11,611 nucleotides of DNA. Origin: Nitrospirota bacterium (lineage in GTDB: Bacteria > Nitrospirota > Nitrospiria > Nitrospirales > Nitrospiraceae). The translations under genes were made by a program, and so were the position numbers. The DNA lies in the NCBI GenBank assembly GCA_004296865.1, contig SCVQ01000502.1, positions 1 through 11,611 on the forward strand. The letters run 5' to 3'. Numbering within the stretch: the stretch's first letter is position 1; each line of letters opens with the position of its first letter. Under the pieces are notes generated by a model. The model had not been told where the DNA came from, ran no database searches, and worked only from the letters and a program-made list of their open reading frames with translations. This document shows positions 6,612-11,611 of this stretch, one piece after another.

Positions 6612-7292
6612 ATGTCATCGATGCCCGTGATTATCTGCTTGGGAGACAGCCTGACGGCAGGCTACCAGTCTCCCACGTCCGACTTTCCAGCGCTCCGCGA
6701 GACTCCCTACGGAACCATGCTGCAAGAGGAGCTGGGGCCCGGGGCTCGCGTTGTGATCAGCGGGATCTGTGGGGAACTGACCGGCGAGATGGTGCTGCGG
6801 TTCCGGCGTGACGTGCTGGCCCAGGCCCCGGCTGCTGTGGTCGTGCTGGGCGGGACCAATGACCTGGGGTGGAATGCGGCTCCGGCCGAGATCATGCGCA
6901 ATTTGTTGAAAATGTACGAGCAGGCCTTGGCGGCGGGTATCCGGCTTGTGGCAGTCACGGTGCCGTCCGTTCGAGCGGGAGGGAGCCCCGCAGACGCCTC
7001 TCCCGCGCCCACCGGGTCTGCGATCGATGCGGAAACGAGACGGTGGCTGGACGAACACATCGCGCGGCGGCAGGAACTGAACAAGCTGATCGCCGACTAT
7101 TGTGCGAGGCGACAGGTCGCCTGCGTGGACCTCTTTGCTGCGACCGCGGAGCCGGAGACTCTGCGTCTGGCCGCGCCCTATTCGAACGACGGGCTTCACT
7201 TGACCACGGAGGGCTATCGTCTGCTGGCGGATCTTCTTTATGCTCAGGTCTTTGCCGGTTGGCTCGGTCAGTCGAGCCGGCCGGCCCGATGA
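6612..7292 (+). CDS. SGNH/GDSL-family hydrolase
   Basis: This 226-residue cytoplasmic esterase-like protein carries all four SGNH blocks. These are the nucleophile in CLGDSLTAGYQ (S13), an oxyanion glycine in GICGELTG (G54), the asparagine in GGTNDLGW (N83) and the catalytic Asp-His pair in NDGLHLTTEGY (D193, H196). The family cleaves esters, thioesters or acetyl groups on lipids or sugars; the substrate here is unknown. There is no signal peptide, unlike exported TesA-type members. The ATG at 6612 is chosen because it fits the predicted transcription start. The ATG at 6621 and a TTG at 6549 are alternatives, and none has a Shine-Dalgarno site. The Ala/Pro-rich stretch at 122-137 looks like a flexible insertion. 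The thioredoxin-like gene follows after 24 bp and likely shares the transcript. Confidence 0.88.
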   Translation: MSSMPVIICLGDSLTAGYQSPTSDFPALRETPYGTMLQEELGPGARVVISGICGELTGEMVLRFRRDVLAQAPAAVVVLGGTNDLGWNAAPAEIMRNLLKMYEQALAAGIRLVAVTVPSVRAGGSPADASPAPTGSAIDAETRRWLDEHIARRQELNKLIADYCARRQVACVDLFAATAEPETLRLAAPYSNDGLHLTTEGYRLLADLLYAQVFAGWLGQSSRPAR

Positions 7293-7316
7293 GCCGTTGA
7301 TCCGGTCGCGCCGGCC

Positions 7317-7649
7317 ATGATTCGATCTATCAATGATGACGAGTTCGATCGCGTGGTGGAAGGCGCTGTCGTCCCGGTGCTGGTCGAATTTTGGCAGCCG
7401 GGGTGTGGCGGGTGCCGGGTCCTGACGGGCGAGCTGGAGAAGGTGCAAGCCGAGGCCGGGGATCGGCTCCTGATTCTCGCCATGAACGTCCAGGAGAATT
7501 TTCAAATTCCGGCCGAGCTGGAAATTTCATCCTTGCCCGCGCTGGCGCTGTACCGTAACGGGCGATTTGAGCGGTTCATCGGCGGTCTGGGCAAGAAAGA
7601 GGAGATCCTCAAGCAACTTGGGCTAGAGGCGAGGGGCAATGGGCAATAG
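7317..7649 (+). CDS. Thioredoxin-fold protein with CGGC active site
   Basis: This 110-residue single-domain thioredoxin-like protein lacks a signal peptide. The redox motif is C30-G-G-C33 in FWQPGCGGCRVL, where ordinary thioredoxin has WCGPC. The cis-proline follows at P74 in SSLPALALY, and the C-terminal FIGGLGKKEEILKQL helix is typical. It probably reduces or exchanges disulfides in the cytoplasm; the altered CxxC dipeptide should change its redox potential. No clear ribosome site precedes the ATG at 7317. Translation may therefore depend on coupling to the SGNH hydrolase gene, whose stop is 24 bp upstream. The last ten codons are written in the degenerate 7-base repeats that continue past the stop, so the tail (EARGNGQ) is probably repeat-derived rather than functional. 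Confidence 0.85.
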   Translation: MIRSINDDEFDRVVEGAVVPVLVEFWQPGCGGCRVLTGELEKVQAEAGDRLLILAMNVQENFQIPAELEISSLPALALYRNGRFERFIGGLGKKEEILKQLGLEARGNGQ

Positions 7650-7701
7650 GAAAAACCGCCTCTATTCGAACCTATCGCCTCTAGCCTCGTGCCCCTAGCC
7701 C
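7620..7701. repeat. Imperfect palindrome made of degenerate heptamer repeats
   Basis: Bases 7620-7650 read as four successive 7-mers plus three bases: GGGCTAG, AGGCGAG, GGGCAAT, GGGCAAT, AGG. Bases 7671-7701 are similar 7-mers on the other strand (CCTATCG, CCTCTAG, CCTCGTG, CCCCTAG, CCC). The two 31-base arms align end to end with 22 identities as an inverted repeat around a 20-base loop. That loop contains A5 (T5 on the minus strand) and an extra CGCCTCTA. The element overlaps the 3' end of the thioredoxin gene and stops six bases before the zwf stop codon at 7707. It may act as a bidirectional terminator, but its heptamer structure is unusual for one. Confidence 0.7.
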
Positions 7702-7706
7702 ATGCC

Positions 7707-9248
7707 TTACAGCGTTCTCCACGTCCGACCGTCGTTCTGGATGAGGCGGTCCGCTTCCACCGGCCCCCATGTGCCGGCTTGGTACTCCGGCAGCGAGCGC
7801 AGGCTTTGCTGTGCCCACCCCTCCAGGATGTCCGTGATCCAGGCCCAAGAGGCTTCCACCGCGTCGCGACGCATGAACAAGGACGCATCGCCGGCCATGA
7901 CGTCCAGCAGGAGCCGTTCGTAGGCTTCCGGAGAAGGGGCCGCGAAGACGTCGCCGTATTTGAAGTCCATCTCCACCGGGTTGGTCCGGGCTTTTGAGCC
8001 GGGCACCTTGGAAATGATCCGCAAGGATAATCCCTCCTCGGGCTGGATGCGCAGCGTGAGGACGTTGGGCGCCAGGGGGGCCGCAGGGTTGGTGTTGAAT
8101 AGGATCTGCGGGATGTCTTTGAATTGGACGGCAATCTCGCTGGCCCGCTTCGGCATGGCCTTGCCGGTCCGTAGGTAAAACGGAACGCCGGCCCAGCGCC
8201 AGTTCTCCACGAACAATTTCAGCGCGGCGTAGGTCTCGGTCGTGCTGTCCGGGTGGATGCCGGCTTCGCGGCGATAGCCTGGAATCTCGATGCCGTGCAC
8301 CTTTCCCCGGCTGTATTGGGCCCGGACGGTGAAGTGCTCGACGTCCTTTCCAGCGATCGGCCTGAGCCCGCGCAGCACGTCGATCCTGGCGTTGCGCACG
8401 ACATCGGGGTCCAGCGAATAGGGCGGCTCCATGGCCACCAGGCACAGCAATTGGAGGATGTGGTTCTGCATCATGTCGCGCAGAGCGCCGGACCCTTCAT
8501 AGTAGGTGGCCCTGGTCCCCACGCCTTCGGCCTCGCTGACCGTGATTTGGACGTGGTCGATGTACTTGTGGTTCCAGATGGGCTCGAAGATGCTGTTGGC
8601 GAAGCGCAGGACCAGAAGGTTTTGGACCGTTTCCTTCCCCAAGTAATGGTCGATTCTGAAAATCTGGGACTCGTCGAACACGCTTCCGATGGTGGCGTTG
8701 ATCTGTCGGGCCGACGCCAGATCGTGTCCGATCGGTTTTTCAACAATGACCCGCGAGCAAGGGGCGGTGTCATCGGGTGGATGAGTGAGTCCTGCACGTT
8801 GCAACCCCTCGCAGGCGGTAGCAAAGGACGTGGATGGGATCGCCAGGTAAAAGATGCGGTGCCCCGGCAGCTTCAGATCCGCCTCGATCTTTTCCAGACG
8901 CGCCCGGATCTTGCCGTAGGAGGTGGAGTCGTCGATGGCGCCGGAGAGGTAGAAGAGGCGTCGTTCAAAGTCCCCCCATTTTGATTCGGCCAGTTCCTGG
9001 CGGGAATACTTCACGACGCCATCCCGCGAACTCGCTCTGAAATCAAGGTCGCTCAGCGGTTTGCGTCCGATGCCCAGGACCGCGTAATTGGGGGGGAGGA
9101 CGCCATCCAAAAGGAGATTGTAGAGGGCCGGGACGAGTTTGCGGTGGGCCAGGTCGCCGGACCCGCCGAAAATAACCAGGGTGCAGGGCTCCGGTTTTAG
9201 GTGGCGTCCAAAGTCTGGGAGACTGTGACCCTGTGCCGGCTGGGGCAT
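7707..9248 (-). CDS. zwf: Glucose-6-phosphate 1-dehydrogenase
   Basis: This 513-residue enzyme oxidises glucose-6-phosphate to 6-phosphogluconolactone with NAD(P)+, the entry step of the oxidative pentose phosphate pathway. Visible signatures are the nucleotide-binding loop IFGGSGDLAHRKL (about 26-38), EKPIGHD (170-176) and the substrate site RIDHYLGKE (198-206). The last contains the catalytic histidine and is followed by TVQNLL. Length is close to the family norm of about 490-510, with a roughly 18-residue N-terminal extension. The ATG at 9248 is seven bases after the gnd stop, and GGTGA overlapping that stop may serve as ribosome site. A TTG at 9281 would overlap gnd. It is the last gene of the gnd-zwf operon. 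A 6-phosphogluconolactonase gene, often adjacent, is not in this window. Confidence 0.96.
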   Translation of the reverse strand: MPQPAQGHSLPDFGRHLKPEPCTLVIFGGSGDLAHRKLVPALYNLLLDGVLPPNYAVLGIGRKPLSDLDFRASSRDGVVKYSRQELAESKWGDFERRLFYLSGAIDDSTSYGKIRARLEKIEADLKLPGHRIFYLAIPSTSFATACEGLQRAGLTHPPDDTAPCSRVIVEKPIGHDLASARQINATIGSVFDESQIFRIDHYLGKETVQNLLVLRFANSIFEPIWNHKYIDHVQITVSEAEGVGTRATYYEGSGALRDMMQNHILQLLCLVAMEPPYSLDPDVVRNARIDVLRGLRPIAGKDVEHFTVRAQYSRGKVHGIEIPGYRREAGIHPDSTTETYAALKLFVENWRWAGVPFYLRTGKAMPKRASEIAVQFKDIPQILFNTNPAAPLAPNVLTLRIQPEEGLSLRIISKVPGSKARTNPVEMDFKYGDVFAAPSPEAYERLLLDVMAGDASLFMRRDAVEASWAWITDILEGWAQQSLRSLPEYQAGTWGPVEADRLIQNDGRTWRTL

Positions 9249-9255
9249 GGTCGCG

Positions 9256-10149
9256 TCACCGCCGGACCGCGTGGCCGCCAAAAGCGTTCCTCAGGGCCGC
9301 CAGCATTTTCTCGGCAAAGGTTTCTTGCTGGCGGGAGCGGAACCTCGTGAACAGTGCGGCGGTGAGGGTGGGCACCGGCACGTCCTTCTCAATCGCATCC
9401 AGGACCATCCAGCGGCCCTCTCCGGAATCCTGGACGTAGCCCTTCAGTTTCTCCAGCCTGGGGTCCTGGCTCAGGGCGTCGGCACCCAGTTCCAGCAGCC
9501 AGGAGCGGACCACGCTGCCGTGCATCCAGAGGTCCGCGACCTTGGACAAGTCCAGGTTGTACTCGCTCTTGGACATGAGCTCGAACCCCTCGGCATAGCC
9601 CTGCATCATGCTGTATTCGATTCCGTTGTGGACCATCTTGACGTAATGGCCGGCACCGCAGGCCCCCATGTGGGCCCACCCGTTTTCCGGCGCGAGAGTT
9701 TTGAAGATCGGTTCGAGGCGCTTGACGACGGAGTCCTCGCCGCCGACCATCAGGCAGTAGCCGATCTTCAGCCCCCAGATGCCGCCGCTGGTCCCCGCAT
9801 CCACATAATGGATCCCCTTGGATTTCAGCGCGGCGGCCCGCCGCACATCATCGTGGAACCTCGTGTTGCCGCCGTCGATGATCGTGTCGCCAGGCTGGAG
9901 GAGCGCCGCGGTGGCCTGGACCGTTTCTTCCGTCGGGGCGCCGGACGGGACCATGATCCAGACCGCGCACGGGGCCTTCAGTTTCGAAACGAGATCGGCC
10001 AGCGACGACGCGCCGATGCAGCCCTGGCCTTCGGCCTGCTTGATGAGATCGGCGCTCCGGTCGTAGACCACGATGCGGTGCTTGTCGCGCTGCAAGCGCG
10101 TGACCATGTTCATGCCCATCTTGCCCAACCCGACGAATCCCAGTTCCAT
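9256..10149 (-). CDS. gnd: 6-phosphogluconate dehydrogenase, decarboxylating (short form)
   Basis: This 297-residue enzyme oxidatively decarboxylates 6-phosphogluconate to ribulose-5-phosphate. The Rossmann motif GFVGLGKMGMNM starts the protein. The substrate loop DAGTSGG lies at 117-123, and catalytic residues are in KMVHNGIEYSMMQ (K171, N175, E178, Y179). It belongs to the short, roughly 300-residue class (as in Gluconobacter or YqeC), not the 470-residue E. coli class. The second strand ends VVYD with D30, an acidic residue that usually favours NAD+ over NADP+, although the following R-S leaves this open. The ATG at 10149 has AAAGGA five bases upstream. zwf follows after 7 bp, so the two dehydrogenases of the pathway are made from one transcript. 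Confidence 0.94.
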   Translation of the reverse strand: MELGFVGLGKMGMNMVTRLQRDKHRIVVYDRSADLIKQAEGQGCIGASSLADLVSKLKAPCAVWIMVPSGAPTEETVQATAALLQPGDTIIDGGNTRFHDDVRRAAALKSKGIHYVDAGTSGGIWGLKIGYCLMVGGEDSVVKRLEPIFKTLAPENGWAHMGACGAGHYVKMVHNGIEYSMMQGYAEGFELMSKSEYNLDLSKVADLWMHGSVVRSWLLELGADALSQDPRLEKLKGYVQDSGEGRWMVLDAIEKDVPVPTLTAALFTRFRSRQQETFAEKMLAALRNAFGGHAVRR

Positions 10150-10308
10150 GACGATCCTTTCTTCGCTCAGTCCACGTCATCTACTTGCGGAGAGGTCGGG
10201 AGTGGATGCGTGGACGGCGGTTCTGAGCAGGACCTCGCATCAGACGGTCCAGTGTTAGCCCAATGCAAATTGTCCGGCTGCAAAGAACGAAAGCCTGCCG
10301 TTGTCGCG

Positions 10309-10350
10309 ATTATAGAATTATTCCTTATAATGCGCGAGAAAATTTGTCCA
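10309..10350 (-). promoter_or_regulatory. AT-rich dyad and likely promoter of gnd-zwf
   Basis: In this otherwise GC-rich gap (10150-10391), bases 10309-10331 form an AT-rich dyad with ATTATA and TATAAT at its ends, so each strand carries a TATAAT box. On the minus strand, TGGACA (10350-10345) and TATAAG (10329-10324) are 15 bases apart, or 16 if TTGGAC is used as the -35. The perfect TATAAT at 10314-10309 has no good -35. Either would give a leader of about 155-170 bases before gnd. The rest of the leader shows no clear riboswitch or hairpin. Confidence 0.4.
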
Positions 10351-10391
10351 AACCGTGTCGGCACATTTGCGCGGGGGATGTTGAGGATAAC

Positions 10392-11198
10392 CTAGTCCAC
10401 GCGGGGCGGATTCGGGATGTCATGAAAGGCCCGATCGGCCAATTCCCGGCCCAGGGCGAGCCGTTTCGGCACGGTCGGTTCGGTCAGAAAACGATCCAGC
10501 AGCTCTCCCATAGCGGGATCGCGGGACGCGATGAATCGCAACAGGTCGGCCGGAGCGGCGGGCCAGAAGCCCCGCAGGCGAAGCACGGCTTCCAGCAGAT
10601 CTTCGAGGAACCGCCCCAAGAGGTAGTTGGCGACGGCCGGCTGGTGGCCGAGATCCTCCGCCTTGCCCAGCCAGTGGAAACAGTCGGCCTTGAGACGAAT
10701 TTTCTCGTTCAGGTTTGCCGCAGGGGGACCTGAACGGAAGCGCTGGTTGGCTTTGTCCAAGAGCTTCGTGCCGATCGCCTCGTGTTCGAACAGCACGCGG
10801 CCTTTGCGGAGCAGCGGCGGAAGGCGCGGCACGTGCGCGAGGTCCTGCTCCACGGATTTGTACTCGCGATAGCGGATCTCCACCTGCCGATCGGCCACCC
10901 GGATTGTTTCCTCCCCTTCATCCTGCCCCTTGATCAGGGCAATGAAGTCCAGGTCGCTGTGCCGCGTCAGAGCCCGGCGCGCGCCAGACCCCACCAGGAT
11001 GATGGCCACGAGATCGCCCCCGCGCTTGCCGCGGATGTGCCGGAGCACGGAGGCGAAGATCTGGTCCAGGCCCGGTGGGTCCGGCCGTTTCGGCAGCTCC
11101 GGCGGTTCCGGGATGTCCAGCAGTTCCGCTTGCAGTTCCTCCCGACTCGGAGGGGCTTGGCTGGTTTCGGTTGGCTGAGCCGACTGATTCTGATCCAT
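10392..11198 (-). CDS. Nucleotidyltransferase-domain protein with helical C-terminus
   Basis: This 268-residue soluble protein begins with a Pro/Glu-rich disordered stretch (about 1-44). A DNA polymerase beta-type nucleotidyltransferase domain (NTP_transf_2) follows, with GSGARR at 70-75 and SDLDF at 81-85 (metal ligands D82 and D84). The third carboxylate may be E107 in VEIRY. The second half (about 160-265) is alpha-helical and resembles the helical partner domains of kanamycin-nucleotidyltransferase-like or MNT-HEPN proteins. I do not see the HEPN RNase RxxxxH motif. It probably transfers a nucleotide to an unknown acceptor. The ATG at 11198 has only a weak AAAGAG upstream. It follows the 75-residue gene by 44 bp on the same strand and is probably co-transcribed. 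The stop is 242 bp before gnd. Confidence 0.78.
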   Translation of the reverse strand: MDQNQSAQPTETSQAPPSREELQAELLDIPEPPELPKRPDPPGLDQIFASVLRHIRGKRGGDLVAIILVGSGARRALTRHSDLDFIALIKGQDEGEETIRVADRQVEIRYREYKSVEQDLAHVPRLPPLLRKGRVLFEHEAIGTKLLDKANQRFRSGPPAANLNEKIRLKADCFHWLGKAEDLGHQPAVANYLLGRFLEDLLEAVLRLRGFWPAAPADLLRFIASRDPAMGELLDRFLTEPTVPKRLALGRELADRAFHDIPNPPRVD

Positions 11199-11242
11199 GG
11201 TGTCTCTTTATCTAGGCCGAGTGGCCGATGGCCTGGTCGATG

Positions 11243-11470
11243 TTATTGTCCGCCGGAGGCTTGCTTGATCTGTGCTTCGAGGGAGCCCAGCCACTGATCG
11301 AATGGGAGGTCGGCATCGACGATGATTTCAAGCTTGCCGTTCGACAGTTTTCGAACGATGCCGGGGCTGGCCGGCGAGAGGGGAATTTCCACCCATTCTC
11401 TCGACAGGCCCAAGCGGTCGGTGAGATCGAGAATATCGCGAATGTGTTTGAACGAGACCACCTGCAACAT
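11243..11470 (-). CDS. Small conserved-looking hypothetical protein (75 aa)
   Basis: I do not recognise this 75-residue protein. It has no signal peptide, membrane segment or cysteine. It starts MLQVVSFKHIRDILDLTDRL, contains the strand-like KLEIIVDADLPFDQWL and ends with a short helix. The even mix of hydrophobic and charged residues, with few Arg/Pro, argues for a true gene rather than a shadow frame, as does the promoter upstream. The ribosome site is poor: AAGGA lies 13 bases before the ATG at 11470 and directly abuts an out-of-frame ATGATG at 11483-11478. That other frame (from 11558) gives an Arg/Ser/His-rich peptide and is judged spurious. The nucleotidyltransferase gene follows 44 bp downstream, so a paired function is possible. 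Confidence 0.6.
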   Translation of the reverse strand: MLQVVSFKHIRDILDLTDRLGLSREWVEIPLSPASPGIVRKLSNGKLEIIVDADLPFDQWLGSLEAQIKQASGGQ

Positions 11471-11521
11471 GAGCGTACATCATTCCTTCAGGCTTGGCGA
11501 CTTGCCACGCGATCTGGTCGC

Positions 11522-11551
11522 ATTCTAAGGAGGGTTCGGAGAGACTGTCAA
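11522..11551 (-). promoter_or_regulatory. Sigma70-type promoter for the 75-aa gene and nucleotidyltransferase
   Basis: On the minus strand TTGACA (11551-11546, perfect), 18 bases, then TAGAAT (11527-11522, 5 of 6). The start would be near 11515, giving a leader of about 45 bases. The leader includes GCGAC/GTCGC and TGGC/GCCA pairs that could form small hairpins ahead of the ATG at 11470. From 11552 to 11611 I see no further feature. Confidence 0.6.
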
Positions 11552-11611
11552 CAAGCATGGGGGTGCGGTTGTCAGTTTGCGGGAGGTGAAGTGTTAGCGC
11601 GAAAGGACCTG

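Noticed and set aside
6615..7505. Minus-strand open frame of 296 codons over the SGNH and thioredoxin genes
   Set aside because: Its translation is rich in Arg, His, Gln and Pro with no motif, while the plus strand carries complete SGNH and thioredoxin signatures.
9247..10395. Plus-strand open frame of 382 codons
   Set aside because: It lies antisense across the whole of gnd, and its His/Asp/Gly-rich translation is the usual shadow of a GC-rich gene. gnd motifs on the other strand are unambiguous.
10392..11470. MNT-HEPN toxin-antitoxin pair
   Set aside because: The 75-residue protein has no HEPN RxxxxH motif, and the nucleotidyltransferase already carries its own helical half. It is kept only as a low-grade possibility in the findings.

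Overview
The window is a GC-rich bacterial chromosome segment of about 11.6 kb holding twelve protein genes. I see no tRNA, rRNA, CRISPR array or transposase gene. It looks Gram-negative: there is a Skp/OmpH-like periplasmic chaperone and a BBP2-type outer-membrane barrel. The mix of families (PA0069-type radical SAM protein, exported FGE/SUMF1-like protein, OmpL-like porin, short decarboxylating 6-phosphogluconate dehydrogenase beside zwf) fits Nitrospira or a relative in the Nitrospirota. That assignment is an inference from protein style, not from a marker gene.

Layout. Bases 1-93 are a long stem-forming inverted repeat. Next comes a plus-strand pair: a PA0069-like radical SAM protein (144-1157) and a single-domain rhodanese (1180-1557). 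The pair ends at a perfect 36-bp palindrome that faces the convergent minus-strand genes. The minus-strand block is, in transcription order, a beta-barrel porin (4737-3505), a Skp/OmpH-like chaperone with its own promoter (3341-2781) and an exported FGE-like protein lacking the catalytic cysteines (2724-1618). A small zinc-ribbon-like protein (5000-5416, plus) is divergent from the porin and convergent with a membrane diguanylate cyclase (6545-5433, minus).

The cyclase is divergent from an SGNH hydrolase (6612-7292, plus), which is followed by a CGGC thioredoxin-like protein (7317-7649). The cyclase/hydrolase intergenic region appears to hold two back-to-back promoters whose -35 boxes overlap. 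Both would start transcription at or within about two bases of the ATG, so both mRNAs may be leaderless. The thioredoxin gene converges on the oxidative pentose phosphate operon gnd-zwf (10149-7707, minus). The junction is a large imperfect palindrome built from degenerate 7-base repeats. Upstream lie a nucleotidyltransferase-domain protein (11198-10392) and a 75-residue conserved-looking protein (11470-11243), both minus, behind a good sigma70-type promoter at 11522-11551.

How the genes fit together. gnd and zwf, 7 bp apart, supply NAD(P)H and ribulose-5-phosphate. The porin, the chaperone and the FGE-like protein all act in the envelope, but a shared pathway is not shown. I found no complete new defence or mobile system. 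The most unusual signals are the overlapping leaderless-type divergent promoters, the heptamer palindrome at 7620-7701 and the stem at 1-93 whose two mismatches are both G-U pairs in plus-strand RNA.
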